Counted from the first letter of the stretch, positions 18,042-30,392 are shown. The stretch: DNA of 64,000 bases from Sulfuritalea hydrogenivorans sk43H (GCF_000828635.1 NZ_AP012547.1:2542001-2606000), one strand, 5' to 3'. Translations and numbers: made by a program. The notes: a model not told the origin generated them from the letters alone.

Positions 18042-19577
18042 ATGGAACTCTCATCCCTGCTGAGCCATCACGCACGCTACCGTCCGCATGCGACGGCGGT
18101 GGTCTTCGGACAGCAACGGCTGGATTACCGCGACTTCAACGCCCGCGTCGACCGCGTGGCGCACCTGCTGCTCGGGCTGGGCGTAAAAAAAACCGGGCGC
18201 GTCGCCACCCTGCTGCCCAACACGCTGGAACTGCTGGAAACCTACTGGGCCTGCGCCCGGATCGGCGCCGTCGCCGTGCCGCTTTCGCCGCTGCTGACCG
18301 GGGTCGGCCTCTCCAGCCTGATCAACGATGCGGGCGCGGTCTGCCTCGTCACGCAGAACAGCCTGCTGCCGGTGGTCGAAGCCGTGCTGCCACGGCTGTC
18401 GACGCTGGCGCCGCCGCGCATCCTGCTGATCGACGGCGACCAGCCGCCCTGGGGCAGCTACGCCGCGCTGGCCGCCGCCGCGCCGGAGGACGAGCCGCCA
18501 GCCGCCGGCGTCACGGGCGACGACCTGATCAACATCATGTACACCTCGGGCACCACCGGCCTGCCCAAGGGCATCATGCACAGCCATCGCGTGCGCGCCA
18601 TGTACGCGCTGCTGCTGGGCGCCGCCTGGCGCATGACGCCGGAATCGGTGGTGCTGCACAGCGGCGCCATCGTCTTCAACGGCGCCTTCGTCACGCTGAT
18701 GCCGGCCTTCCACCTCGGCGCCACCTACATCCTGCTGCGCCAGTTCGACGCCGCGGAAATGCTGGCCACCATCGCCCGGGAAAAGGTCACACACATCATG
18801 GTGGTGCCGGCGCAGATCATCGCCCTGCTCGACTCGCCGGATTTTGATCCCGCAAAACTCGCCTCGCTGCAGATGATTCTTTCACTCGGCGCGCCGCTGC
18901 CGCAGCCGCGCAAGGACCAGCTGAACCAGCTGCTGCCCGGACGCTTCCACGAACTCTACGGCCTCACCGAAGGCTTCCTCACCATCCTCGACCGGACCGA
19001 TGCGGTGAAAAAGGCCGGCTCCGTCGGCTGCCCGCCGCCCTTCAGCGAAGTGCGCATCGTCGATGAACAGGGCCGCGACCTGCCGCCGGGCCAGGCCGGT
19101 GAAATCGTCGGCCGCGGGCCCTTCGTCATGCAGGGCTACTGGGGCAAGCCGCAGCTCACGGCGGAGGCCCTGCGCGACGGCTGGATCTTCAGCGGCGACA
19201 TCGGTTACCTTGACGACGAGGGCTACCTCTACCTGGTCGATCGCAAGAAGGACATGATCGACTCGGGCGGAGTGAAGGTCTATCCGCGCGACATCGAGGA
19301 GATCGCCGCGCGCCACCCGGCGATAGCCGAGGTCGCCGTGTTCGGCATTCCCCACGAAACCTGGGGCGAAACGCCCGTCGCCGCCGTGGTATTGAGAGTC
19401 GGCGCTGGCGCTACGGCGGACGAACTGCGCGACTGGATCAACGAACGCGTCGCGGCGCGCTACCAGCGCGTCCAGACAGTGATCATCAAACCGGAATTCC
19501 CGCGCAACGCCGCAGGCAAGACGCTGAAGCGCGACATGCGCGAGCCGTACTGGGCCGGACGCGCTAGCCGGATCTGA
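18042..19577 (+). CDS. AMP-forming acyl-CoA synthetase
   Basis: 511 residues of the ANL superfamily. AMP-binding P-loop YTSGTTGLPKG (about 168-178), ELYGLTEG, A8 hinge YLVDRKKDMIDSGGVKVYP and the catalytic C-terminal Lys in PRNAAGKTLKRD. That segment fits the PX4GK pattern acetylated by Pat enzymes, and a Pat-type gene lies 3 kb upstream. The acyl substrate cannot be predicted; the size fits medium- or long-chain ligases. Residues about 452-459 (RVGAGATADEL) are a copy of the 24-bp repeat in a surface segment of variable sequence. It overlaps the convergent MFS gene by 14 bases. Confidence 0.9.
   Translation: MELSSLLSHHARYRPHATAVVFGQQRLDYRDFNARVDRVAHLLLGLGVKKTGRVATLLPNTLELLETYWACARIGAVAVPLSPLLTGVGLSSLINDAGAVCLVTQNSLLPVVEAVLPRLSTLAPPRILLIDGDQPPWGSYAALAAAAPEDEPPAAGVTGDDLINIMYTSGTTGLPKGIMHSHRVRAMYALLLGAAWRMTPESVVLHSGAIVFNGAFVTLMPAFHLGATYILLRQFDAAEMLATIAREKVTHIMVVPAQIIALLDSPDFDPAKLASLQMILSLGAPLPQPRKDQLNQLLPGRFHELYGLTEGFLTILDRTDAVKKAGSVGCPPPFSEVRIVDEQGRDLPPGQAGEIVGRGPFVMQGYWGKPQLTAEALRDGWIFSGDIGYLDDEGYLYLVDRKKDMIDSGGVKVYPRDIEEIAARHPAIAEVAVFGIPHETWGETPVAAVVLRVGAGATADELRDWINERVAARYQRVQTVIIKPEFPRNAAGKTLKRDMREPYWAGRASRI
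19396..19419 (+). repeat. 24-bp VGAG repeat, in the acyl-CoA synthetase
   Basis: Reads GAGTCGGCGCTGGCG, CT, ACGGCGG. Sense orientation, encoding V-G-A-G-A-T-A. Confidence 0.85.
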
Positions 19578-20799
19578 GCGCGGGCCGACCAACGCGGCGG
19601 CCCATGGCCAGCACCGTCAGCACCGCCAGCACCTGCAGCAGCGCCACGCCCGGCAGCACGCCATCGCGGCCGCCGGCATCGAGCAGCATGCCGAAAGCCA
19701 GCGGCCCCAGGGCCAGGCCGACATCCAGACCGGAATAGACGAAGCCATAAACGCGGCCGAAGGCCGGCGACGCATTGCCGCCGGCCAGCGAATCCGTGGC
19801 AACCCGGCGCACCAGCAGGTCGCGCGAGGGACCGGCGAGGCCGACGCCGATGCCGATGCCGGCCATCAGCGGAATCACGCTCCAGGCCGCGGGAAGCCCG
19901 CTGGCCAGCACCGCGGCGAAAACCGCGGCGGCGATCAGTGCGCCGCCGACGGTACGGTCATGTGCCTGCACCCGCACGGCAACGAAACCCCCGATCACCA
20001 TGCCCGCCGCCGACCCCAGCAAATAGCCGGTCAGCGCGGCCACCGCGGTCGCCGGCGACAAACCGTAGATCCCGCCCAGCACCGGCGCGGAAAAACTCTG
20101 CAAGCCGCCGAAGGCCGCCGTGATCAGCAGGAAGAACATGAAGGCGAGCCAGATCGCCGGAGCGCCGAGAAAGCCGAAGGTCGCCCCCGCCGCCGTACCG
20201 CCAGCGCCGACTCTTGCCACATCGTCGTCCAGCAGCGGCTTTGCCATCTGCAGCGCGGCGACGGAACACAAGGCCACCAGCGCGGCGGCAATGCCGGCCC
20301 CGCGCCATCCTGCCCAGGCCAGTGCCATGCCCGAAATCGCCGCGCCGATCGCCCAGCCCAGGTTGCCCGAGAGCCCATGCACCGAAAACGCATAGCCCAG
20401 GCGCGCTGGTGACACCTTCTTGTTCAGCAGGGAGAAGTCCGCCGGATGGAACACCGAATTGCCAATGCCGGCGAGCGCCACCGCCAGCAACAGCATCGAA
20501 TAGTTGGCCGCCGCCGAAAGCGCCAGGCCGGAGGCCGCCAGCAGGCTGACGCCGGCCATCAGTACCCGGCGCGCGCCGTAGCGATCGACCACGATCCCGG
20601 CGAAGGCCTGGCCGACGCCGGAAATGGTGAAAAACACGGTCATCAGGAAGCCGGCCTCGGTATAGCCGAAACCGAAGTCCGGCATCAGCAGCGGAAACAG
20701 CGGCGGTAACAAAAGATGGAACAGATGCGAGGTGGCGTGGGCGACGCCGACCAGCGCAATCACTGCCGCATCCGCACGCACGGGTGAATTGGGGATCAT
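19564..20799 (-). CDS. MFS transporter (fosmidomycin-resistance-like)
   Basis: 411 residues with twelve predicted membrane segments. The MFS signature between TM2 and TM3 reads GIVVDRYGARRVLM, and GNSVFHPADFSLL resembles the Fsr-type exporters. The substrate is unknown. The central cytoplasmic loop between the two six-helix halves contains the peptide RVGAGGTAAG (residues about 196-204), encoded by the 24-bp repeat, a position that tolerates insertions. It is transcribed toward the acyl-CoA synthetase. Confidence 0.85.
   Translation of the reverse strand: MIPNSPVRADAAVIALVGVAHATSHLFHLLLPPLFPLLMPDFGFGYTEAGFLMTVFFTISGVGQAFAGIVVDRYGARRVLMAGVSLLAASGLALSAAANYSMLLLAVALAGIGNSVFHPADFSLLNKKVSPARLGYAFSVHGLSGNLGWAIGAAISGMALAWAGWRGAGIAAALVALCSVAALQMAKPLLDDDVARVGAGGTAAGATFGFLGAPAIWLAFMFFLLITAAFGGLQSFSAPVLGGIYGLSPATAVAALTGYLLGSAAGMVIGGFVAVRVQAHDRTVGGALIAAAVFAAVLASGLPAAWSVIPLMAGIGIGVGLAGPSRDLLVRRVATDSLAGGNASPAFGRVYGFVYSGLDVGLALGPLAFGMLLDAGGRDGVLPGVALLQVLAVLTVLAMGRRVGRPALRSG
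20190..20213 (-). repeat. 24-bp VGAG repeat, in the MFS central loop
   Basis: The minus strand reads GAGTCGGCGCTGGCG, GT, ACGGCGG. Sense orientation, encoding V-G-A-G-G-T-A. Confidence 0.9.
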
Positions 20800-20931
20800 C
20801 GGTCGATGCTAACCGAAATCCGCGACTGAAATATCTGCTGACACTCCTTAACAGACGGTGCGCAAATCCCTGCCTATCGTGCAGCTCATGGGCAGCGCCG
20901 GTGCGCCACCCGACAACCCGAGGAGATGAAC

Positions 20932-21603
20932 ATGAACAGGAAGACCCTGCAACTCAGCATGCTCGCCAGCGCACTGCTGGCCCTGACCGCCATCGCGACG
21001 CCGGCACGTGCCGACGAGCGCAATGCCGGCTTCGAATGGTTCCAGGACCATCGCGAAATCCGCCGCGACAACCGCGAGATCCGCCAGGACGTCCGCGAAA
21101 TCCGGCAGGACCGGCAGGAACTGCGCGACGACTATCGCGAACTGGCCGAAGACCGCGCCGACTACCAGCGCGCCAAGGCCGCGGGCGACGTCGCCGGCAT
21201 GCGCCGCGAGCGCATGGAAATCCGCAGCGACAAGCGTGAAATCAGCCGCGACCAGGCCGAACTGCGGCGCGACCAGCGCGAACTGCGCCACGACGTACGC
21301 GAACGCCGGCAGGACGGGCGCGAGGCTCGCCGCGACTACCGCCAGGACCAGCACTCCGGACAGTGGAATCAGGCACACCGCGGCTGGGGAGAACACCGCC
21401 AGGATTTCCGCGAAGCCCGCCATGAGTACCGCCAGGAGCATCAGGGCATGCAGACCAGCCCGGCGCAGCGCGTCAATTGGCAAGCACCGAACCAGCAGCA
21501 CTACAGCCCGGCCGCCGGCAACGCGCAAGGTCGCGGTCGGCAGAGCAACGACGGCAATCATTTCGGCCAGCAGCAGGGCCGCGGCAACGCCCGGCGCGGC
21601 TGA
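20932..21603 (+). CDS. Secreted Arg/Asp-rich heptad-repeat protein, function unknown
   Basis: 223 residues. Signal peptide MNRKTLQLS...TPARA, cleaved before DER. The mature protein is dominated by seven-residue units of the form R-E-I-R-x-D (REIRRDN, REIRQDV, REIRQDR and so on, about residues 40-135), predicting a long, highly charged helix or coiled coil. A Gln/Asn/Gly-rich low-complexity tail follows. ATG 20932 has AGGAG six bases upstream; the in-frame ATG at 20926 is too close to it. No enzymatic motif is seen. Periplasmic location and a structural or stress-related role are inference. Confidence 0.75.
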   Translation: MNRKTLQLSMLASALLALTAIATPARADERNAGFEWFQDHREIRRDNREIRQDVREIRQDRQELRDDYRELAEDRADYQRAKAAGDVAGMRRERMEIRSDKREISRDQAELRRDQRELRHDVRERRQDGREARRDYRQDQHSGQWNQAHRGWGEHRQDFREARHEYRQEHQGMQTSPAQRVNWQAPNQQHYSPAAGNAQGRGRQSNDGNHFGQQQGRGNARRG

Positions 21604-21610
21604 GTGCCGG

Positions 21611-22000
21611 TCAGGCGTTGCGCTTCACCAAGTGCCCACGCAGCCAGCCGGCGAACTCGATTTCTTCAAGCTCGCCGGCGGCGAGCGATAGCATCGCATG
21701 GGTTGCCTCTGCCTGGGTCGCGGCAAGGCGATAGCCGTTCAAGGCGAGAAACAAACCGACCGAGAGAAATGCTGCCCGCTTGTTGCCATCGACAAAGGGA
21801 TGATTCTGCGAAATCCCCGAGCCGTAAGCAGCGGCCAAGTCGGCTACGTCCGGACTGCCATATGCCGCCAGATTTTTTGAACGCGCCAAGGCGGAATCGA
21901 GCAAGCCTTCATCGCGCATGCCCGCAGCGCCGCCATGTTCGGCCAAACTCTCGCCATGCAGCAGCAGCAGCGCCTGCTTGCCTATCCAGCGCCAGTTCAC
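21611..22000 (-). CDS. Doc-type Fic toxin
   Basis: 129 residues with the Fic/Doc motif NHPFVDGNKRAAF at about 66-78, complete with the catalytic His and GNKR. Doc kinases phosphorylate elongation factor Tu and block translation. The conserved Doc features LLHGESLAEHGG, RDEGLLDSALAR and AGELEEIEFAGWL are present. It is the second gene of a toxin-antitoxin operon; its ATG overlaps the antitoxin stop by 4 bases (ATGA). Confidence 0.93.
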   Translation of the reverse strand: MNWRWIGKQALLLLHGESLAEHGGAAGMRDEGLLDSALARSKNLAAYGSPDVADLAAAYGSGISQNHPFVDGNKRAAFLSVGLFLALNGYRLAATQAEATHAMLSLAAGELEEIEFAGWLRGHLVKRNA

Positions 22001-22221
22001 TTGGCTAGCGCGTGGAAGGTGTCGCGGAACTCGCGCATGAAATCGCGACCGGCCGTCATCTGCTCTTCAAGCGCCGGATCATAGGGTGTGACAACGTAAC
22101 CTTCGGGAGTCTCGGTCAGGAAAACCGACTCGCCCTTCTCCACTTTCAGGTTCGCAAGTACCTCCTTCGGCAGGATGACGCCGACGGAATTGCCGATCTG
22201 GGTGAGTTTGAGGATGTGCAT
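21997..22221 (-). CDS. AbrB/MazE-type antitoxin of the Doc module
   Basis: 74 residues. The N-terminal swapped-hairpin SpoVT/AbrB domain reads MHILKLTQIGNSVGVILPKEVL, typical of DNA-binding antitoxins. An acidic/hydrophobic C-terminal tail (DPALEEQMTAGRDFMREF) would wrap the toxin. It precedes doc with overlapping ATGA. A promoter and a 16-bp inverted repeat lie immediately upstream (22240-22281), as expected for autoregulation. Confidence 0.9.
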   Translation of the reverse strand: MHILKLTQIGNSVGVILPKEVLANLKVEKGESVFLTETPEGYVVTPYDPALEEQMTAGRDFMREFRDTFHALAK

Positions 22222-22239
22222 GGCGGGCTTCAGCGAAGT

Positions 22240-22277
22240 TATAACATACGTTATACTACGCTGAAGCCACCCCGATT

Positions 22278-22281
<4 letters not shown>
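22240..22281 (-). promoter_or_regulatory. Promoter and palindromic operator of the AbrB-Doc operon
   Basis: On the minus strand TTGAAA (22276-22281) and TAGTAT (22253-22258) are 17 bases apart. A perfect inverted repeat TATAAC-ATAC-GTTATA (22240-22255) covers the transcription start region, a typical place for repressor binding by the antitoxin. The -35 hexamer overlaps the clpB stop codon. Confidence 0.7.
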
Positions 22282-24872
<2,591 letters not shown>

Positions 24873-24905
24873 GGGATAAGCCTCGGAAATTTGTCATTGG
24901 ACCGA

Positions 24906-24933
24906 ACATGGGGATTGCCGGTCGAATTTCAAT
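24906..24933 (-). promoter_or_regulatory. Sigma32 (RpoH) heat-shock promoter of clpB
   Basis: On the minus strand ATTGAA (-35, ending the TTGAA core at 24928-24932) is followed after 14 bases by CCCCATGT (24906-24913). This matches the sigma32 pattern CTTGAA, 13-15 bases, CCCCATnT almost exactly. It predicts a leader of about 25 bases before the clpB ATG at 24872. Known clpB genes are RpoH-controlled, which agrees. Confidence 0.88.
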
Positions 24934-24949
24934 CCACGCCCAAAGTGAT

Positions 24950-27900
24950 ATGTTTACATCTTTCCCGTCCGCCCCGTCAGCCGTGACCGAATCGCCGCCT
25001 CCCCCCCGAACCAGGCCATTGCTGCGCGGCGTTCATGTACCTGCCATATGGACGCTGCCGGTTCTGCTGATTGTCGGAATCGGACTCTTGCTCGGCTGGA
25101 GCACCCACCAGAGCTATCAGAACACGCTGGAACAGGAATATCGGCTGCTCGAAGCGCAGGCGCGCACGGCCGACGCGCAGATGGCCGGGGCCTTGCGCGG
25201 CGTTGACCTCCTGCTGCAACGGATCATCGAAGAGCGGCTGGAAACGCCGGCGCCGAAAGCCGCCGATCTCGAACGCTTTCACCTGGAAAGGATGAAGTTC
25301 TTTCCCGAGATCAGGTTTGTTCTCACCACCGACAGCAAGGGCCGCGTCGTGACGGCGAGCAGCAGCATCGATGCCGGCACCGCCGACAAGGTCCGCGGCA
25401 TTGACGTCTCGCAACGCGAATATTTCATCGCGCATCGGGATGCGCAGGGTGACGCCCTTGATCGCCACATCATCTCGCGCCCCATTACGACCGCGGTCAG
25501 CGGAATTACCACCATCGTCGTTTCACGGGCGATTCGCGGCCCCGGAGGCCGCTTCGAGGGCGTGGCGGTGGCCACCCTGGCGCCGGCGTATTTCCATTCC
25601 GTGCTTGAACCGATCCTGCCGGGCGATGCCGGCCAGGCCCTGCTGGTGAATGTGGATGGCGATGTCCTCTATGCCCTTCCCGACCCGTCCCTGATCGGCA
25701 AAAGCATCGCCGGCGGACAGGCATTCAAAGACCACCTGAAGGCCGTGGATCGCGTCACTTACCACCTGAACCCCACGGCAATCGCCGGCAAGGAACGTAT
25801 CAGCATCCTGCGCCGGATGGAATATCCGGATCTGCTGGTGATCGTCTCGCGCGATGCCGACGCAGTGTTCAAAGTCTGGCGCCGGAACGCATTCCAGCGC
25901 GGCTTTGGATTCTCCGCTGCCGTCATCGGTACACTGTTTCTGGCCTGGCTGGCGAACCGGCGCCAGCGCGAGGCCTTCGCCGCCAAAGGTTTCTCGGAAC
26001 GGCTGATCGATACCGCCAACGTCATGGTGGTCGGTCTCGACAGCGAAGGCCGGGTAAGTATTTTCAACGAAGCGGCCGAACGGATTTCCGGCTACCGAAA
26101 AGATGAAGTGCTGGGCCGCAACTGGTTCGAACTGGCCGTTCCCAGAGAACGCTATCCGCAGGTCTGGGAAATATTCTCCCGGCTGACAGCCGACGGCGAC
26201 CTGCCGCGCACCTTTGAAAATCCGATTCTGACCAGGGACGGACAGGAGCGCGTGATTGCCTGGCAGAACAATGTCGTCGCCGACCCCAGCACGCCCTCCC
26301 GGACCGTTTCCTTCGGCATCGACATCACCGACCGCAAACGCGCCGAAGAAGCCCTGACGCACTCGGCAGACACCTTGCGCCGGGCGCAAAACGTCGCCCA
26401 TGTCGGCAGCTGGCACCTTGATGTCGGCACCAATATCCTCGAATGGTCGGAGGAAACCTACCGGATTTTCGGCATCCCCCAGAACAAGCCGATGGCACTG
26501 GAAGACTTTGTCGCCACGATTCATCCGGATGACCAGGGACCTACCCTGGAAGCATGGAACCGGGCGCTGAAAGGCGAGCCTTACGATATCGAACACCGGA
26601 TCCTGGTGAATGGCCAGGTTCGCTGGATCAACGAAAGGGCCGACCTGGTATTTGACCAGGGCGGCCATCTGGTCAGCGGCCTCGGCACGGCGCAGGACAT
26701 CACCGAGCGCAAGCTCGCCGAGGAGAAGATTCGCCAGGGCCAGCAATATCTGCGGCAGTTGATGGATGAATCGCCCCTGCCCATGCTGATGCTGCTGGAG
26801 GACCGGGTAGACTTCATCAACCATCGCTTCACGGAGACGCTCGGCTACACCCTGGACGACATTCCGGATGCAGCCCACTGGTGGCCGCTGGCTTACCCGG
26901 ATCCGGACTATCGCCGTCAAGTGCGGGCAAACTGGGACCGGCGCGTTGAAGAAGCCCGGCAGCACGGAACCGCCGTCACGCCGGCGGAAGTGACGGTCGT
27001 TTGCCGCAACGGTGAACACCGGATTTTCGATATCCGCCTGACCACCATCGGCGAGCGCAGCCTGGTGGTCTTCGTCGACCTGACCGAACACCGCCGCACC
27101 GAGCAGGAACTGCGCAAGGCAACCGAAATGGCGGAGAGCGCCAGCCGGGGCAAGAGCGAATTCCTCGCCAACATGAGCCACGAAATCCGCACGCCGATGA
27201 ACGCCATCATCGGGCTTTCCCAGCTCGCGCTGAGCGAACAGCTCGACCCGACGTTGAAGGACTACCTGAACAAGATACACGGCTCGGCGCGTGCCCTGCT
27301 TGGCATCCTCAACGACATCCTCGACTATTCCAAGATCGAGGCCGGCCACCTGCACGTCGACCACATAGAATTCTCCCTCGACCAGGTCTTGCAGAACATT
27401 TCGACGCTGTTCTCGCTGAGCACCGAAGAGAAAGGCCTGCAACTGGAACTGTCGGTAGCGCCGGATGTGCCCCGGCAACTGATCGGCGACCCGCTGCGAC
27501 TGACGCAGGTACTGTCCAACCTGATCAGCAATGCCATCAAATTCACGCCGCACGGCAAAGTGGCGATCGCGGTAAGCAGCATCGGCCAGACCGAAAATGT
27601 CGCCAGGCTGCGTTTTACCGTCAGCGACTGCGGCATCGGCATCAGCAAGGAAACGCTGGCACGGCTGTTCCAGCCCTTTGTCCAGGGCGACAGTTCGATC
27701 ACCCGGCGCTACGGCGGCACCGGCCTCGGGTTGACCATTACCCGGCGCCTGGTCGACCTGATGCGCGGCGAGCTGCACGTCGTCAGCGAGGAAGGAAGCG
27801 GCAGCGCCTTCACCGTGGAAATCGCCTTCGGCCTGGCCCATGCCGCGACAATCCCGGCCCCGGCGCCGGACTCCGGCCGATCGCTGACGGGGCTGCGCGT

Positions 27901-28912
27901 GCTGGTGGTCGAGGACAATCCGATCAACCGGCAGGTGGCACAGGAATTCCTGCGCCGCAAAGGGGTTCAGGTCGTCACGGCGGGAGACGGCGAGATTGCC
28001 CTGCGGCTGCTGGATGTGGAGAAATTCGACGCCGTGCTGATGGACGTGCATATGCCGAACATGGACGGTCTCGAAGCCACCCGCCGGCTTCGGTTCGACC
28101 CCCGCTTCGTCGCGCTGCCCGTGATCGCGCTGACTGCCGCTGCCATGGACGATGAAAGGGAAGCCTGCATGCGGGCAGGCATGAACGATTTTGTCGCCAA
28201 GCCGATTGAGGTCGAAGAGCTCTTCGCCACCCTGCTGCGCTGTTTGCCCGAACGGCCGCCAGCCGTCGACCCGGCATCCGGCACAGCAGGCGCAGAGCCC
28301 CGTGCAGCGCATTTGACGGCTCTCATCCAGGGCTTCGACATGCGCCGGCTGAACGATATCGTCGATGGCGACCAGGACTTGCTGCGCGGCCTGTTGCAGG
28401 CTTTCCGCGACGACAATGCCGACGCAGCCGAAACCATCACAGCCCATCTCGCCGCCGAATCCGAAGAAGACGCCTTGCGCCTGGCCCACACGATCAAGGG
28501 CTCCGCCGCCAATCTCGGCGCCATGCAACTTTCCAGGGCGGCACAAGCAGTCGAACAGTTGCTGCGCGCGGGCGCGACGACCGAAACCCTGCAAACCGCG
28601 CTGTTCAATCTGCGCAGCGAACTGGCAACGGCGCTCGATGGGGCGACAGCCTTCCTGGCGCGAACCGAGACGCCCGCCGCGGGACCCCGCGAGCGGCTCC
28701 CGGATCCGGAGGCGGCGCTGGCGCTCTGCAAATCGCTGTCAGGCTCGATCCAGGACCATGAACTGATTCCTCCCGCGCAACTGGCGGCCCTGAAGTCGGT
28801 GCTGAACGGCTGCGCCGGGGCGGCAAGCCAGAGGCTTGAAGCAAGCCTTTCGCGTTATGACTTCGCAGAAGCGCAGAAGGCGCTGGCGGCGATCGAACTG
28901 GAGATACGATGA
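24950..28912 (+). CDS. Membrane hybrid histidine kinase (Cache-PAS3-HisKA-HATPase-REC-HPT)
   Basis: About 1320 residues. TM1 (about 33-52), extracytoplasmic Cache-like sensor (about 60-300), TM2 (about 318-336), three PAS domains (about 350-725), HisKA with the phospho-acceptor in SHEIRTPMN (about 744), HATPase (N box [16 protein letters not shown]), REC with Asp in [12 protein letters not shown] (about 1031) and HPT with His in [13 protein letters not shown] (about 1180). It feeds a four-step phosphorelay, presumably to the REC-GGDEF protein whose start overlaps its stop (ATGA). ATG 24950 lies just outside the divergent clpB promoter; a more upstream start at 24908 is possible. Confidence 0.92.
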   Translation: MFTSFPSAPSAVTESPPPPRTRPLLRGVHVPAIWTLPVLLIVGIGLLLGWSTHQSYQNTLEQEYRLLEAQARTADAQMAGALRGVDLLLQRIIEERLETPAPKAADLERFHLERMKFFPEIRFVLTTDSKGRVVTASSSIDAGTADKVRGIDVSQREYFIAHRDAQGDALDRHIISRPITTAVSGITTIVVSRAIRGPGGRFEGVAVATLAPAYFHSVLEPILPGDAGQALLVNVDGDVLYALPDPSLIGKSIAGGQAFKDHLKAVDRVTYHLNPTAIAGKERISILRRMEYPDLLVIVSRDADAVFKVWRRNAFQRGFGFSAAVIGTLFLAWLANRRQREAFAAKGFSERLIDTANVMVVGLDSEGRVSIFNEAAERISGYRKDEVLGRNWFELAVPRERYPQVWEIFSRLTADGDLPRTFENPILTRDGQERVIAWQNNVVADPSTPSRTVSFGIDITDRKRAEEALTHSADTLRRAQNVAHVGSWHLDVGTNILEWSEETYRIFGIPQNKPMALEDFVATIHPDDQGPTLEAWNRALKGEPYDIEHRILVNGQVRWINERADLVFDQGGHLVSGLGTAQDITERKLAEEKIRQGQQYLRQLMDESPLPMLMLLEDRVDFINHRFTETLGYTLDDIPDAAHWWPLAYPDPDYRRQVRANWDRRVEEARQHGTAVTPAEVTVVCRNGEHRIFDIRLTTIGERSLVVFVDLTEHRRTEQELRKATEMAESASRGKSEFLANMSHEIRTPMNAIIGLSQLALSEQLDPTLKDYLNKIHGSARALLGILNDILDYSKIEAGHLHVDHIEFSLDQVLQNISTLFSLSTEEKGLQLELSVAPDVPRQLIGDPLRLTQVLSNLISNAIKFTPHGKVAIAVSSIGQTENVARLRFTVSDCGIGISKETLARLFQPFVQGDSSITRRYGGTGLGLTITRRLVDLMRGELHVVSEEGSGSAFTVEIAFGLAHAATIPAPAPDSGRSLTGLRVLVVEDNPINRQVAQEFLRRKGVQVVTAGDGEIALRLLDVEKFDAVLMDVHMPNMDGLEATRRLRFDPRFVALPVIALTAAAMDDEREACMRAGMNDFVAKPIEVEELFATLLRCLPERPPAVDPASGTAGAEPRAAHLTALIQGFDMRRLNDIVDGDQDLLRGLLQAFRDDNADAAETITAHLAAESEEDALRLAHTIKGSAANLGAMQLSRAAQAVEQLLRAGATTETLQTALFNLRSELATALDGATAFLARTETPAAGPRERLPDPEAALALCKSLSGSIQDHELIPPAQLAALKSVLNGCAGAASQRLEASLSRYDFAEAQKALAAIELEIR

Positions 28913-29850
28913 GTTCCGAAACGCACCCGGCACCAGCACCCGATCCGATGCACGCCATGCCGCTGGTGCTGATCGTCGACGACCAGATCAGCAACATCAA
29001 ACTCCTGAGCGCGATCCTCGGCGACGACTACCGCATCCGTGTCGCCACCAACGGTCTCGATGCGCTGAAACTGGCCGAAGCCGCGCCGCAACCCGATCTG
29101 ATCCTGCTCGACATCATGATGCCGGACATGGACGGCTACGAGACCTGCCGCCGGCTCAAGAGCAACTCCGTCACACAGAACATTCCCGTCATTTTCGTCA
29201 CCGCCCTGAGTTCGGAGGCCGATGAAGAGCGCGGCCTCAACCTCGGCGCCATCGACTACATCACCAAACCGCTCAGTGCGCCCGTGGTGCGGGCGCGCGT
29301 GCGCAATCACGCCGTCCTCAAGCGCAAGGCCGATCTCCTCGAATCGCTGGCCCACATCGATTCGCTGACCGGCATCGCCAACCGCCGCCGCCTCGATCAC
29401 GCCCTGACCCAGGAGTGGCGTCGCTGCCTGCGCGCCGACGAGTCGCTGGCGCTGCTGATGATCGACATCGATGCCTTCAAGGCCTACAACGACCACTATG
29501 GCCACGGCCGCGGCGACCTCTGCCTGACAAAAGTCGCCGGCACCCTCGCCGCCGGCCTGCAGCGCCCGGCAGACCTGGTTGCGCGCTATGGCGGGGAGGA
29601 GTTCGCCGTGCTCCTGCCGGACACCGATCTCGTTGCCGCGGCGCTGATTGGCGAACGACTGCGCCAGCAGATCGAGGCGAAGCAAATACGGCATGCACCG
29701 GGACAACGGCACGAGTTCGTCACCATCAGCGTCGGCTGCGCCGCGTTACCGCCGGCTGACGCGCTGAAGACACAGGACCTGATCGACATCGCTGACAGGA
29801 ATCTCTACACGGCCAAGAATACCGGCCGCAACCGGGTCTGCGCCGGCTGA
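28909..29850 (+). CDS. Response regulator diguanylate cyclase (REC-GGDEF)
   Basis: 313 residues. Receiver domain with phospho-Asp68 in LILLDIMMPDMDG and Lys in YITKPLSAP, then a GGDEF domain with the active site RYGGEEFAVLLP (about 224-235). The signature is GGEEF, compatible with c-di-GMP synthesis. It is translationally coupled by a 4-base overlap to the hybrid kinase upstream, whose HPT domain is the likely phosphodonor. A PleD/WspR-like output controlling surface attachment is inference. Confidence 0.94.
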   Translation: MSSETHPAPAPDPMHAMPLVLIVDDQISNIKLLSAILGDDYRIRVATNGLDALKLAEAAPQPDLILLDIMMPDMDGYETCRRLKSNSVTQNIPVIFVTALSSEADEERGLNLGAIDYITKPLSAPVVRARVRNHAVLKRKADLLESLAHIDSLTGIANRRRLDHALTQEWRRCLRADESLALLMIDIDAFKAYNDHYGHGRGDLCLTKVAGTLAAGLQRPADLVARYGGEEFAVLLPDTDLVAAALIGERLRQQIEAKQIRHAPGQRHEFVTISVGCAALPPADALKTQDLIDIADRNLYTAKNTGRNRVCAG

Positions 29851-29868
29851 AAACTCCCCGGCGCCAAA

Positions 29869-30231
29869 CTACCTTGCCAGCAGGGTCAGCAGCGCGAGCA
29901 GCGCCGGTCCGCCCTGTATCCATGCAATGGTTTTCCTGACCGTCAGTCCGCCATAAACGCCGGCAACGATTACGCACCCGAGAAAGAACATCTGGACATG
30001 AATGCCGGCCGCAACGTCCGGGTAGATCAGCCCCCAGAGCAAGCCGGCGGCGAGAAAGCCGTTATAGAGTCCCTGGTTGGCCGCCAGCACCTTCGAGGCC
30101 TCGGCCCGCTCCGCGGTATTGCCGAAAATCCTGAGCCCCTTCGGCCGGGTCCAGAGAAACATTTCCAGGTAAAGAAAGTACGCATGTTCGAGCGCCACCA
30201 GCAATACCAGGACGATGCTCAGCATTTTCAT
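29869..30231 (-). CDS. DUF1304-family membrane protein
   Basis: 120 residues with four hydrophobic segments, beginning MLSIVLVLLVALEHAYFLYLEMFLW and containing NQGLYNGFLAAGLLWG, both typical of the DUF1304 family of small integral membrane proteins of unknown function. AAGGAG seven bases upstream of ATG 30231 supports the start. Convergent with the GGDEF gene and divergent from the phasin gene. Confidence 0.82.
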   Translation of the reverse strand: MKMLSIVLVLLVALEHAYFLYLEMFLWTRPKGLRIFGNTAERAEASKVLAANQGLYNGFLAAGLLWGLIYPDVAAGIHVQMFFLGCVIVAGVYGGLTVRKTIAWIQGGPALLALLTLLAR

Positions 30232-30319
30232 GGTTCACTCCTTGTTGTAATGGCCCGCAAGCTTCAGTATGGTTGACAACGAGGTGTCCCAACAACATCC
30301 GATGCCAATGTGATGCATG

Positions 30320-30360
30320 TTGATTTAGATCAGCCTGTCGCAAGTCATTGGTGGTATTTT
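30320..30360 (+). promoter_or_regulatory. FNR/Anr-type box and -10 upstream of the phasin gene
   Basis: TTGAT-TTAG-ATCAG (30320-30333) matches the FNR/Anr palindrome TTGAT-N4-ATCAA in nine of ten positions. A -10-like TATTTT lies at 30355-30360. The box centre is about 40-41 bases before the predicted start, the class II activator position. This suggests induction of the phasin under low oxygen. Confidence 0.65.
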
Positions 30361-30392
30361 GGTTTTACCGGGTTAATCACAGGAGAAATATC

